Assembly (NCBI GenBank): GCA_049975505.1
Contig: JBNGCY010000001.1
Location: 1 to 64,000, forward strand
Length of the DNA: 64,000 nt
Source: JAIVHC01 sp049975505
GTDB lineage: Bacteria > Desulfobacterota > Desulfuromonadia > Desulfuromonadales > Desulfuromonadaceae
Reading direction: 5' to 3'
Within the stretch, counting starts at the first letter, position 1. Each line of letters starts with the position of its first letter. The translations under genes and the position numbers were made by a program. Below the pieces are notes generated by a model that saw only the letters and a list, made by a program, of their open reading frames with translations, made no database searches and was not told where the DNA came from. Below, in pieces: positions 36,633-47,720 of the stretch.

Positions 36633-39600
36633 ATGAACGCGACTACAGATTCCAATTCCACTATTCCAGCTGTACCTCTCGCCGTGGTAGGCATAGGATG
36701 CCTGTTCCCTAAAGCGGAGGATAAATCCACATTCTGGGCTAATATCAAGCATAAAGTCGATGCCATAACCGATGTCCCTGAAACCCACTGGCGCATCTCC
36801 GACTATTACGACCCTGATCCGAAACGCCCGGATCATACCTATGGAAAGCGGGGCGGATTTCTCGATCCGGTGGATTTCAATCCCCTGGAGTTCAATATCC
36901 AGCCCAATATCCTCGAAGCTATCGACACTTCTCAGCTTCTGGGTCTTATCGCCGCGCGTGAGGCCCTGCGTGATGCCGACTATGATCCGGCCGGGGAATT
37001 TGCACGCGAGCGTGTGAGCGTGCTTCTCGGGGTAACCGGCGCCCTTGAGATGGTTATCCCCCTGGGCGCCCGACTCGGTTATCCCATATGGCGAAAAGCC
37101 CTGCTCGATTCCGGGGTCCCCGCAGATGTGGCCGATGAGGTGGTGGAACGCATCAGTGCCGCGTATGTACCCTGGCAGGAGAACTCGTTCCCCGGTCTTC
37201 TGGGCAATGTAGTTGCGGGGCGGATCAGCAAACAGTTCAATCTCGGCGGAAGCAACAGTGTCGTGGATGCCGCGTGCGGCAGTTCTTTGAGTGCAGTGCA
37301 TATGGCCGCCATGGAACTGGCGTGCGGGCACGCCGACATGGTGATTACCGGCGGGATCGACACCTTCAACGATATCTTCATGTACACCTGTTTCAGCAAA
37401 ACCCCTGCCCTTTCGCCCAGCAACCGCGTTTGTCCCTTTGATGAATCGAGTGATGGCACCCTTATCGGTGAAGGCCTTGGGCTTGTGACCCTCAAACGGC
37501 TTGAGGATGCAGAGCGTGATAACGACCACATCTACGCGGTGATCAAAGGTGTGGGCAGCGGCAGTGACGGCAAGGGTGGAGCCATCTACGAGCCCAGCGC
37601 ACGCGGACAGGTACGCACCCTCAGAAACGCCCATAAGATTGCCGGAGTGGAACCGCGGGATATCGGACTCATCGAGGCCCACGGCACCGGTACCAGAGTC
37701 GGAGATGCTACTGAAATCAAAGCATTGCGCGAAGTGTTCGGTGAAAGTGACGGCAGCCCCTGGTGCGCCCTGGGCTCGGTTAAATCCCAGATCGGGCATG
37801 CCAAGGCCGCCGCCGGCGCGGCTGGGTTGATTAAAACCGTGCTCGCTCTGCATACAAAAATTCTACCCCCCACCATTAACGTCAGCAAACCCCAGGAGAT
37901 AATCACCTCCGGGAATACGCCATTTTACGTCAATACCGAAGCCCGCCCCTGGATCACCTCAGCAGACAGGCCGCGGCTTGCCGGGGTCAGCGCCTTCGGC
38001 TTTGGCGGGAGCAATTATCACTGTATTCTCGAGGAATACCGCCATCACAAGCGCTTCTGCGACTGGGACGGCGCGCCCCAGGTGCTGGCGTGGAGCGGAT
38101 CCACACCGGATGAGCTTAAAAATAATATTCAGAAGAGCCTCGCCGGACTCCGGGAGAACCTCTCTTCCCGGAAACTGAGGGCTATCGGCGCCGAGGTACG
38201 CAGCGCATATGACATTAACGCTCCGCAGCGTCTGAGCTGTTGTATTGAAGACAGCCACCAGGGTGCCACCATCCTCGAACAGGCCCTTACCCTTGTTGAT
38301 AGCGGCAAAGAGCAGGCATCCACTCCAACGGGGATATACTACTGCGGCAAAAGCGCGGATACCTCCCCCGTGGAGAAAACGGCGGTACTCTTTCCCGGAC
38401 AGGGAGCCCAGTATCCCTACATGCTGCGCGATCTGGCCTGTCATGCCCCTGAAATGCTTGAAGAGCTTGAGCGTGCCGATGTTGCGCTGAACCACGAGTG
38501 CCCGGAGCCCTTGAGCACTCTCATCTATCCCCACAGCATCTACACTGATACCGATGCCGAAAAAGCCGCGCAAAAACTTCAGGCTACAGAACATGCCCAG
38601 CCCGCCATCGGAACAGTGAGCCTGGGGGCCTGGCGCTATCTGCAGCGCTACGGCGTTGAAGCCGGGGCTTTTGCGGGGCACAGTTATGGCGAACTCACCG
38701 CCCTGTGTGCTGCAGGCTGCTATACCGCGCACGACCTCTACAGCCTTTCCCGCCTGCGCGGCACCCTGATGCGCGGAGACGGAAGTGATAAAGGCACGAT
38801 GCTGGCGGTAGCGGCTCCGCTGGAGGATATTGAAGAGCTGATAAAAAAGGAAGATCTGGAGCTTGTTATAGCCAATAAAAACACCCCGCAGCAGGGGGTG
38901 CTCTCCGGTGCCCGCGCCGAGATAGAGCGTGCGGCAACTGCATGTAAAAACGCAGGGATGCGCTGTACTCCCCTCGATGTAGCCGCCGCTTTTCACAGCA
39001 GCCTCGTCGCCGGGGCGGCTACTCCGTTTCGCGCTGAACTTGAGCATGTAAAAATCAATACACCCAAAGCAAAAGTATATGCGAACAAGAGTGCCGCTAC
39101 CTATCCGCAGGATGAAGACGGAATCCGCACCCTTCTGGCAGAACAGCTTGCAAGTCCGGTGGAATTTGTACGCCAGATAGAGCAGATGTATGCAGACGGC
39201 ATCACCACCTTTATCGAGGTCGGTCCGGGAGCGCGTCTTTCGGGGATGGTGAAAAAAATTCTCGCTGAGAAGAAAGATGTCAACATCATCACCCTGGACG
39301 CCTCCAATGGCAAGCGTATGGGAATGAACGATCTGGGCCGGTGTGTGGCTCAACTGGCGGCCCTCGGAATCGCTCCCAACCTGCATGTGTGGGATGAGGG
39401 TTTTGCTTCCAGGTGGCTGAATCGCCCTGAGGAAAACTCCAGAAAACCGCGTATGAGCATTCCGATCTGCGGGGCCAACTACGTAAAAGAGCGAGAACCT
39501 CTGCCCCGAAGCACCAGAACCCTGGTGGACAGACGCGAACTCGAAGCGCTGAAAAATCAGCAGACACCACAGGGCACGGGAAGCGGACACGAAAATATCG

Positions 39601-42600
39601 GATCGAGGACAGATATGAACACATCAGATACAGACACCAATACCCCCCCGCAGGGAGTAAAAACACCGGTTTCAGCCGAGATACTGCACGCCCAGATGAG
39701 GATGCTGCATAAAATCCAGGAGGATACCGCGCGTCTGCACGAGCAATTCCTCAGTGGTCAGTCAGAGGCTCTGCGTACCATGCGCGCCCTCATGGGGGAT
39801 GTGCAAAGCACCGGAATAGAGATGGACTCTGCGCTACCGAAGTCTGCTTCTGAGCGGAAACAGCAACGGGAAGTGACCCTACCACGGGAAGCAGCCCCAC
39901 AGGAAACAACGGTAAACCAGCCTCAGCCAGTGCCTTCAGGTGTACCTGATGCCAGGGCAGAAACGGCCTCAGGCACGCAGAGGGATAATCCCCCGGAAGC
40001 GGATACGGATGTCGCTTCCGAACTCCTGAAGATTGTCGCGGAGAAGACCGGCTATCCTCAGGAGATGCTTGAACTCGACATGAGCCTGGACGCGGATCTG
40101 GGCATTGACTCCATCAAGCGCGTGGAGATCCTCTCCGCAGTGCAGGAGCAGCTTCCCCATCTGCCCAGTGTGGAGCCTCAGCAGCTCTCCGCTCTCCAGA
40201 CCCTGCGCCAGATTGTCGATACCCTGAGCAGTGCCGCCGGGCAGACACCGCCGTCCCCGCAGAAAGATGCGCACGGAGCAGGCCCTGCCTCTGCACCGAT
40301 AACTGCAGATACAGATGTCGCTTCCGAACTCCTGAAGATTGTCGCGGAGAAGACCGGCTATCCTCAGGNNNNNNNNNNNNNNNNNNNNNNNNNNNNNNNN
40401 NNNNNNNNNNNNNNNNNNNNNNNNNNNNNNNNNNNNNNNNNNNNNNNNNNNNNNNNNNNNNNNNNNNNGATGTCGCTTCCGAACTCCTGAAGATTGTCGC
40501 GGAGAAGACCGGCTATCCTCAGGAGATGCTTGAACTCGACATGAGCCTGGACGCGGATCTGGGCATTGACTCCATCAAGCGCGTGGAGATCCTCTCCGCA
40601 GTGCAGGAGCAGCTTCCTCATTTGCCCAGTGTGGAGCCTCAGCAGCTCTCCGCTCTCCAGACCCTGCGCCAGATCGTGGATACCCTGGAAGCTGAATCAG
40701 GTAAAAAAAAAGATCTGAACGCGGATCCCAGCGCGGATTCATCCCGCGCCCCAATAACTGCGCCCCATACAGGGATTGAGCGTCAGGTGATCCGCCTCTG
40801 CGCAGTGGAAGCAAAGCGAGGGAAGCTTGACATTAAAGCTCCGATCTGGATTGTGGATGATGCGTCACCTCTGAGTGAAGGAGTTGCGCAGGCCCTGGAA
40901 AGCAAAGGATATGCAAGCAAGGTGGTCAGCCCTTTCACCACCCGGATTCCGGAACACCTTGGTGGACTGGTCATCCCGGCTCCTGTTATGGGCGCCGACA
41001 GCAATTTTATCCGCGATGCCTTTGCTCTGCTGCAGCGCTGTGCTCCGGCTCTGCATGCGGCTGCGACCGAAGGGGATGCGGTGTTCTTCACCCTTTCGCG
41101 CCTTGACGGTGCCTTTGGCTTCGACCCTGAATCCTTGCTTCATGATCCCATTTCCGGCGGACTTGCCGGTCTTAGCAAAACCGCAGCGCATGAGTGGAAG
41201 GATATCACCTGCAGAGCTCTGGATATCGATCCGCTCCTGCCGGAACAGGAACAGATCAACGCTGTAGTTCAAGAGCTCGAACATGCTGGACCGCAGGAAA
41301 TCGGCATCAGCCGGTGCGGAATTTTCACTCCGGTGCTGCAGAATGAATCTCTACCCTCAGAATCCCCGGAACTGAACCTCAGCCGCGCAGATGTGGTTAT
41401 TATCAGCGGCGGCGGGCGCGGAGTAACTGCGGAGGTGGCACTCCATCTGGCGCAACACGCCTCTCCCACTTTGCTTCTGCTCGGACGCAGCCCCCTGGAA
41501 GAGGAAGAAGAGTGGCTGCGCAGCGCAACAACCGAAGCCGAAATAAAGCAGACTCTGGTAAAAAATTCTCCGGAGAAGCTGAATCCGCGCGAGCTTAATG
41601 CGCAATGTCAGAGCGTTCTGAATCAGCGGGAACTGCGGCGCAATATTGAACGCCTCCAACAGGCCGGCTCACAGGTGCTCTATCATGCCCTGGATATCCG
41701 CGATGAAGAGGCGGTTAAAACCGCGGTTGAGGCCGCGCGCAGCCATGGAGCAATCCGCGGCATCATCCACGGGGCCGGAGTTCTGGCCGACAAAAGGATC
41801 GAGGACAAGACCCTGGAACAGTTTGATCAGGTCTATTCCACTAAAATCGGGGGTCTGCAGGCGATAATTCAGGCCACGGCAGCGGATGAAGTGGATTTCA
41901 TCGCTCTGTTTTCCTCCTCCACCGGACGCTTCGGACGCACAGGACAGATCGACTACGCCGTGGCCAACGAGGTCCTCAACAAGACCGCCCAGGCTCTGGC
42001 CCGTCAGTATCCGCAGCGCCGCATCCTCTCCCTCAACTGGGGGCCATGGGATGGGGGGATGGTAAACACCGGCCTCAAAAAACTCTTTGCCAGTGAAGGG
42101 ATTGAAGTAATAGATCTGGAAGAGGGATCACGTTATCTGCTCCAGGAACTCGGCGGCAGCGCCAAAGAAGTGGAACTGGTAATTCTCGGGGGCGGCACTG
42201 TTCTGCAGCCTGGCAATGATTCCGGGGTAAACGAATGTCAGAATGTGTCGGATCAGCTCCCGAATCCGGTTATGCAGATGCCTGTGAGCTGTACTCATCT
42301 TCCGTGTCTGCGTGACCATGTGATTGACGCCAAAGCGGTGGTTCCCATGGCACTGAGTGCCGAGTGGCTCGCTCAGGGAGCGATGCACAATTTCCCCGGG
42401 CTAGCTTTTTTCGGCTTCGACAATCTGCGCATCTACCGCGGTATAACCCTGAACCGGGATGAAGAACAGCAGATAGAACTGCGCTGTGACCGCATGGAGC
42501 CCGTAGCTGCACAGCGCGGAATTTACCGGGTAGCGGTACAGATATGTGATGCCAAGAGCGCAACGGTATTCAGCAGTGCCGAGGTGGTTCTGGCGGATAC

Positions 42601-43117
42601 CCATCCGCAGGAGATCCCGGAGCCTATCTCCGGAGATATCTCTGCTGCAAACCAGGAGAACCGCGATTCCATCTACGCCGATTCACGCCTCTTTCATGGT
42701 CCGGCATTTCAGGCTCTGGAGCAGGTTCTGGGGCAGGATGAGAAAGGTATATCCGCCCTGGCGTCGAACGCGGCTACCCCGGCGGCATGGATAAAAACGC
42801 CTTTACGCCATACCTGGTTGGGCGCACCGATGCTTCTGGACAGCAGTTTTCAGCTCATGATTCTGTGGTGTAGTGCCCACTGCGGGTGCGTTTCTCTTCC
42901 GAGTTCGGTGCGCTGCTATCGTCAGTATGTTGAACATATCCCAGGGGATGTCAGTGAAATTCGCGCTCATGTTATCAGATGCAGTGCCTCCGGAGCGGAA
43001 GCCGATATCGACTTTATCACCCCCGATACCGGTAAGCTGCTGGCGCGCATCGAGGGTTATGTATGTACCATGACCCCGAGTCTGCAGTATGCCTTTACCC
43101 GCGATACCCTGGACTGA
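36633..43117 (+). CDS. PfaA-type multidomain fatty acid / secondary lipid synthase
   Basis: Giant iterative synthase, about 2109 aa if the gap at 40369-40468 is collapsed. Domain order: ketosynthase (Cys215 in DAACGSSLS; His in EAHGTGT and SQIGHAKAAAG), acyltransferase (Ser684 in GHSYGEL), a variable linker, at least two near-identical acyl carrier domains (first attachment Ser near 1160, LGIDSIKRVE), ketoreductase (ISGGGRGVTAEVA, then GQIDYAVANE), and a C-terminal dehydratase-like hotdog (CLRDHVIDAKAVVPM). This is the PfaA order. The missing PfaB/PfaC and neighbouring genes suggest a product other than EPA/DHA. Start at ATG 36633, with GGGA upstream; the frame opens at 36612 with TTG. Confidence 0.9.
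40003..40220 (+). repeat. First tandem acyl carrier domain repeat
   Basis: Encodes a complete carrier domain, DVASELLKIVAEKTGYP through LQTLRQIVDTL. The copy after the gap is almost identical in nucleotides (differences near the end, such as CCTCATTTG), indicating recent duplication or gene conversion. Confidence 0.85.
40369..40468. other. Assembly gap of 100 N inside the carrier-domain repeat
   Basis: The 55-mers at 40314-40368 and 40469-40523 are identical, but here the 55-mer also occurs at the start of the first carrier domain (about 40008). Collapsing is in frame, yet the gap may hide one or more additional complete carrier domains. Confidence 0.85.
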
Positions 43118-43138
43118 AACGCCCTACAGGAGGTTTTT

Positions 43139-43990
43139 ATGGATATCCAGCTCGAATGTCTTCCCTGCTTTGTCAAACAGACCCTGAGTGTTCTTAAAAT
43201 GCTCAAGGCGGATGACAAAATCAGCGAAAAGGTGATGCGTGATGTGCTGGAGTGCCTGAGCAGAATTGATTTCAATCAGACTCCGCCACAGCAGGCCAGG
43301 GAGATCCATGCCCTGATCCGCAAACTGTGTCGGAATGACGACCCCTATGCGGAGCAGAAAAGCGCGGATATGCAGCTCGCCCTGCAGCTGTTTGATATGG
43401 TCGAAAACGATGTAAAGCATGCTCAGGATCCATTTTATGCAGCTCTGCAGATGGCCATTGCCGGGAACAGTCTTGATCACGGCGTTTACCACGATCTGAG
43501 TCCGGAACAGGCCCGCACTTACCTCGAGCAGGGGCTGCACACTCCGATACAGGGGGATATCCAGAGATTCCGTACTGAGGTGGAAAAGGTGCAGTCAATT
43601 CTGTACCTGGGAGACAACGCCGGGGAGATAGTGTTTGACCGTTTCGTGCTGCGCCATATGCAGGATAAAAAAATAACCTATGCGGTAAGAGGTGGGCCGA
43701 TTATCAATGACGCCCTGCTTTCCGATGCCCTTAAAGCCGGAATTGACAAAGAGGTTGATCGTCTCATCCACAATGGAGACAATTCACCAGGTACGGTGCT
43801 TCAGTTCTGTTCAGCAGAGTTCAGAGAGGTTTTTGAAGGTGCGGATCTGATAATCGCCAAGGGTCAGGGGAACTACGAGACCTTAAGTGAACACGAAGCG
43901 AATATCTACTTCCTTCTCAGAGCCAAATGTCCGGTGGTTGCAGAGCATATCGGCTGTGAAGTGGGAAGTGCGTTGCTCTACAAAAGGTAA
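43139..43990 (+). CDS. DUF89 family protein (ARMT1/AF1104-like)
   Basis: 283 aa. DUF89 proteins are metal-dependent phosphatases proposed to remove damaged phospho-metabolites. The start MDIQLECLPCFVKQTLS holds the conserved CxxC, and SILYLGDNAGEIVFDRF is the metal-binding core, with IIAKGQGNYETLSE near the C-terminus. Very strong AGGAGG site and only 21 bases after the synthase, so co-transcribed. The link to lipid synthesis is unexplained. Confidence 0.85.
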   Translation: MDIQLECLPCFVKQTLSVLKMLKADDKISEKVMRDVLECLSRIDFNQTPPQQAREIHALIRKLCRNDDPYAEQKSADMQLALQLFDMVENDVKHAQDPFYAALQMAIAGNSLDHGVYHDLSPEQARTYLEQGLHTPIQGDIQRFRTEVEKVQSILYLGDNAGEIVFDRFVLRHMQDKKITYAVRGGPIINDALLSDALKAGIDKEVDRLIHNGDNSPGTVLQFCSAEFREVFEGADLIIAKGQGNYETLSEHEANIYFLLRAKCPVVAEHIGCEVGSALLYKR

Positions 43991-44035
43991 TCAGGGTAAA
44001 TAAAATCTGTTATTTACAATAAAAGGAAAGCCATT

Positions 44036-45118
44036 ATGTCCAGCACCTGCGGTACTCTGTTCAAAATATCAACATTCGGTGAATCCCACTGTCCCGCAGT
44101 CGGTGCCGTGGTGGATGGAGTCCCGCCCCGTCTGAGCATCAGTGTGGAGCAGATACAGGCACAGCTGGACCGGCGGCGTCCCGGACAGAACAAACTCGGC
44201 ACCCAGCGTAAGGAAGCGGACCAGGTCCGGATTCTTTCCGGGGTGGAAAACGGCCTCTCCCTCGGAACCCCTATCGCCCTGATGGTGGAAAACACCGACC
44301 AGCGCCCGGGGGATTACACTGAAATGCGCAATATCCCGCGCCCCTCCCATGCAGACTATACCTACACCATGAAGTACGGGATCAACGCCTCAAGCGGCGG
44401 CGGGCGCGCAAGTGCACGCGAGACCATCGCCAGGGTCGCCGGAGGTGCTATAGCCGAAGAGTTTCTGCGTACAAAATATGCGATAGAAATTGTAGCCTGG
44501 GTCAGCTCAGTGGGGAAAGTTGATGCCTCCGCAGTGGATATGCACAGCATCACCCGTCCCCAGGTTGATCAGCATCCGGTGCGCTGCCCCGAAAACGCCA
44601 GTGCCAAGGCCATGACAGAGGAGATTGAGCGCGCAAAAAGTGACAAGGACTCCATCGGTGGCATCATTACCTGCGTATGCCGCAACGTGCCCGCAGGCTG
44701 GGGTGAGCCGGCGTTCAACCGTCTTGAAGCAACCCTGGCCCAGGCGATGCTTTCAATCCCGGCGGCCAAAGGATTCGAAATCGGCTCAGGTTTCAGCGGC
44801 ACGCGCATGCGCGGCTCGGCCCACAATGATCCATTTGTGCAGAAAGGTAAACACCTCGGCACCACGACCAACTACAGCGGCGGAGTGCAGGGAGGTATTT
44901 CCAACGGAGAACCGATATACTTCCGCATCGGATTCAAGCCCACGGCTACCATAGGACATGAACAGCGCACCGCCACCTATTCCGGTGAAGAGGTAACCCT
45001 TGCCGCAAAAGGGCGTCATGACCCCTGCGTGGTTCCGCGCGCGGTTCCTGTGGTGGAAGGAATGGCAGCTCTGGTGCTGGCGGATATGGCCCTGATGCAG
45101 CAGGCGCGTCTGGGGTAA
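44036..45118 (+). CDS. aroC: Chorismate synthase
   Basis: 360 aa, flavin-dependent last step of the shikimate pathway. Motifs: STFGESHCPAVGAVVDG at the start, the conserved SSGGGRASARETIARVAGG, and ATIGHEQRTATYSGEE. ATG at 44036 follows AAAGGAAAG. It is 45 bases after the DUF89 gene and ends at the shared terminator with hom. Confidence 0.97.
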   Translation: MSSTCGTLFKISTFGESHCPAVGAVVDGVPPRLSISVEQIQAQLDRRRPGQNKLGTQRKEADQVRILSGVENGLSLGTPIALMVENTDQRPGDYTEMRNIPRPSHADYTYTMKYGINASSGGGRASARETIARVAGGAIAEEFLRTKYAIEIVAWVSSVGKVDASAVDMHSITRPQVDQHPVRCPENASAKAMTEEIERAKSDKDSIGGIITCVCRNVPAGWGEPAFNRLEATLAQAMLSIPAAKGFEIGSGFSGTRMRGSAHNDPFVQKGKHLGTTTNYSGGVQGGISNGEPIYFRIGFKPTATIGHEQRTATYSGEEVTLAAKGRHDPCVVPRAVPVVEGMAALVLADMALMQQARLG

Positions 45119-45152
45119 TTCGAATGTTTATTGTGGACGCTTACCGCCCATG

Positions 45153-45197
45153 AAAAAAAGCTGTACCCTGGTTATACCTAACCGGTACAGCTTTTTT
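45153..45197. terminator. Bidirectional terminator between aroC and hom
   Basis: AAAAAAGCTGTACC and GGTACAGCTTTTTT form an 8-bp stem flanked by A6 and T6 tracts, so it can terminate both strands. It lies between convergent aroC and hom. One of the clearest intrinsic terminators in the window. Confidence 0.9.
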
Positions 45198-45222
45198 GTT
45201 TTTCGTTACAGGTGAAAAAATC

Positions 45223-46545
45223 TCAATTCAGCTTATCCTCAATACGGATAAGCAGACACTCCTCCTTGACAATAGGCAGAGCTTCGATCTTTTCCAGGGC
45301 CTGACGCACGTTTTTCTCCCGCGCTTCGTGGGTCATCATAACGATGGGGAGAATCCCTTCCACATCGCTTTCAAACATCTCATCCGGCTGAATCATGGAA
45401 TTGATGCTGATGCCGAAATCTCCGAGGATGGTGGAGATTTTGGCCAGAACACCGGGAGCGTCTTCGACGATAAAACGCAGGTAGTAACGTCCTACAAGAT
45501 CGTCCATGGCCTTTACCGGCAGACGCGTAATCGCTGCGGGGGTATACCCCAGGGATGGAGTGAATTCACGCGCCCCGGATATGATGGAACGTGCAATGCT
45601 CATCACATCCCCCATCACCGCACTCGCCGTGGCTTCCATGCCCGCGCCGCTGCCATGCAGGAGGACAGGACCGACAAAATCGCCATTGAGACGGATGGCA
45701 TTGAATACCCCCTGCACATCAGCCATGGGATAGTTGTCCGGCACCATGGTGGGATGAACCCTGGCTTCGATGGAGCCGTTGTCAAGCTTGCCGATGGCCA
45801 GGAGTTTTACCTGATAACCCAGCTGACTGGCGAATTCGATATCCAGTGCAGAGATGCGGGTAATCCCTTCGGTGTAAATCTGATCAAAATCGATCCAGGT
45901 TCCAAAGCACATACTTACCAGAATGGAGAGTTTATGCGCAGTATCGATCCCCTCTATGTCGAAGGTAGGGTCGGATTCGGCGTAGCCGAATTTCTGCGCA
46001 TCGGCAAGGACAGAGGCGAAGTCCTCATCACTTTCTGTCATACGGGTGAGGATGTAGTTGCAGGTACCGTTAAGGATGCCATACACTCCACTGAACTGAT
46101 TCGCGCACAGATTTTCACGTATGGATGCGAGGATGGGAATCCCTCCGGCTACTGCGGCTTCAAACATCAGGGTCACCCCGTTCTCATCCGCAGCCCGCAG
46201 GAGCTCTTCCCCATGGAGGGCAAGCAGAGCCTTGTTCGCGGTTACCACATGTTTGCCGTTGTTCAACGCCTCCAGCACAAAGGTGCGCGCCGGTTCATAT
46301 CCGCCGATAAGCTCAATAACCACATCGATATCGGGATCGGTAAGCAGCCCCTGTGCATCATCACTCAGAACCCCGGGTTCCAGAGCGACACCGCGATCGG
46401 TAGTAACATCCCGATCCACGACGCGCGCCAGTTGAACGGGTGTGCCCAGGCGTTGCTCCATTATCGCTGCGTTGCTCTGAATAACCTTTATTACTCCGGT
46501 ACCTATGGTGCCGAAGCCCAGTAAACCAACCTTAATTGCTTTCAT
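45223..46545 (-). CDS. hom: Homoserine dehydrogenase
   Basis: 440 aa NAD(P)-dependent enzyme of threonine/methionine synthesis. It has a Rossmann GLLGFGTIGTGVIKV start, the catalytic domain (FEAAVAGGIPILASIREN) and a C-terminal ACT domain (YLRFIVEDAPGVLAKISTIL). The ATG at 46545 has GAGGAG five bases upstream. The frame extends to 46680 only because the palindromic repeat R4 is open there and adds a false leader, MVPMERASVATDGDSR. Confidence 0.96.
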   Translation of the reverse strand: MKAIKVGLLGFGTIGTGVIKVIQSNAAIMEQRLGTPVQLARVVDRDVTTDRGVALEPGVLSDDAQGLLTDPDIDVVIELIGGYEPARTFVLEALNNGKHVVTANKALLALHGEELLRAADENGVTLMFEAAVAGGIPILASIRENLCANQFSGVYGILNGTCNYILTRMTESDEDFASVLADAQKFGYAESDPTFDIEGIDTAHKLSILVSMCFGTWIDFDQIYTEGITRISALDIEFASQLGYQVKLLAIGKLDNGSIEARVHPTMVPDNYPMADVQGVFNAIRLNGDFVGPVLLHGSGAGMEATASAVMGDVMSIARSIISGAREFTPSLGYTPAAITRLPVKAMDDLVGRYYLRFIVEDAPGVLAKISTILGDFGISINSMIQPDEMFESDVEGILPIVMMTHEAREKNVRQALEKIEALPIVKEECLLIRIEDKLN

Positions 46546-46581
46546 ACACTCCTCTATGAAAAATCCGCGTAACTGCTCAGT

Positions 46582-46689
46582 TAGGCCTTGCGGCACCCAT
46601 TCCAAGGGACACTTTGCGCCGTCCATGGCCGTTCGACTGTCGCCGTCCGTGGCGACAGACGCCCTTTCCATGGGTACCACAAGCCCTTA
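46582..46689 (-). repeat. Palindromic element, copy R4 (short form)
   Basis: Reversed orientation. Arms GCGGCACCCATTCCAAGGG and CCATGGGTACCACAAGCCC pair, with hairpin CTGTCGCC-6-GGCGACAG. Instead of CAAACAGTCGTGTCCC it has the shorter GCGCAAAGTGTCCC (on the minus strand). Outer ends CGTAACTGCTCAG (from 46569) and GTGAATAGTTAC (to 46714) extend it to about 145 bp. Between hom and nusB. Confidence 0.87.
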
Positions 46690-46725
46690 TCGGTAGCGGT
46701 GGTGAATAGTTACAAATCCGCGCCT

Positions 46726-47202
46726 CTATTCGGTTTTCCGACGGGTTGCGACCTGATGCGCGACTTTATCCAGAACACCGTTAAGAAACGCTGAAGTATC
46801 TTTAGTGCCATAGCGTTTGGCAATTTCCACCGCCTCATTGATGACAACCCGATCCGGCACCGATGGCTCATACATCAGTTCAAAACACGCCTGACGCATA
46901 AGGGAGAGGTCAAGGCGGGCCATGCGATCGAGACTCCAGTTTTTAGAGGTTTCACGCAATACCGCATCAATTTCTTCAAGGTGCTCATATACTCCCTTGA
47001 CAATGTATTCGGCAAACTCTTTTACCTCAGGAGATACCGTGCTGTCCTCTATCTCTTCCGCTTCCCCGAGTACATCTTCGCTGAAACGGAAGTTCTCCCA
47101 GAAATCGCTGAGAATATCTTCCAGAGGACGTTCCTGATCGTAAAGGCTGTAGAGTATTTTAAGCGCATATTCGCGCCCGTTGCGTCGTTTACCCAGTGCC
47201 AT
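46726..47202 (-). CDS. nusB: Transcription antitermination factor NusB
   Basis: 158 aa all-helical protein, with NusE needed for rRNA antitermination. REYALKILYSLYDQE at the start and RVVINEAVEIAKRYGTKDT with ALNGVLDK-like FLNGVLDKVA near the end are NusB signatures. It follows ribH by 26 bases, the usual partner, and ends the long fab-rib run. R4 lies just beyond it. Confidence 0.95.
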   Translation of the reverse strand: MALGKRRNGREYALKILYSLYDQERPLEDILSDFWENFRFSEDVLGEAEEIEDSTVSPEVKEFAEYIVKGVYEHLEEIDAVLRETSKNWSLDRMARLDLSLMRQACFELMYEPSVPDRVVINEAVEIAKRYGTKDTSAFLNGVLDKVAHQVATRRKTE

Positions 47203-47228
47203 AAATAGCTGCTTTCGCGAAAATAGAA

Positions 47229-47693
47229 TTAAATGTTCCGGAACAGATTTACCATCTCCATTGCCGTAACTGCGGCTTCAAAGCCTTTATTACCCGCTTT
47301 GGTACCGGCACGTTCCACCGCCTGTTCAATGGTATCGGTAGTAAGCACGCCAAAGGCCACCGGCACTTGGCTTTCAAGGCTGACAGACGCAATCCCCTTG
47401 GAAACCTCGGCGCTGACATAGTCAAAATGGGGGGTGGCGCCACGGATAACCGCACCCAGACAGATAATCGCATCGTATCTGCCGCTCTGAGCAACTTTCT
47501 TGGTTGCCAGAGGGAGTTCAAAAGCCCCGGGAACACGAATTACATCAATATCATCTTCCTGCGCCCCGTGACGCAGACTAGCATCCAGAGCCCCCTCAAC
47601 CAGGCGTTCGCAGATAAAGCTGTTGAAGCGACTTACCACAATGGCATATTTATGCCCGGTAGCATCCAGTTTTCCTTCTATATTGTTGGCCAT
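47229..47693 (-). CDS. ribH: 6,7-dimethyl-8-ribityllumazine synthase
   Basis: 154 aa, penultimate riboflavin step. VSRFNSFICERLVEGA, VPGAFELPLA and GAVIRGATPHFDYVS are the substrate-binding segments, with His in HFDYV. The start at 47693 (MANNIEGKL) has GGAG; the ATG at 47705 in the track of the frame adds MEIY. Next to ribBA and nusB in the rib cluster. Confidence 0.96.
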   Translation of the reverse strand: MANNIEGKLDATGHKYAIVVSRFNSFICERLVEGALDASLRHGAQEDDIDVIRVPGAFELPLATKKVAQSGRYDAIICLGAVIRGATPHFDYVSAEVSKGIASVSLESQVPVAFGVLTTDTIEQAVERAGTKAGNKGFEAAVTAMEMVNLFRNI

Positions 47694-47720
47694 GTAAATC
47701 TCCATTACATATATGGGTAA

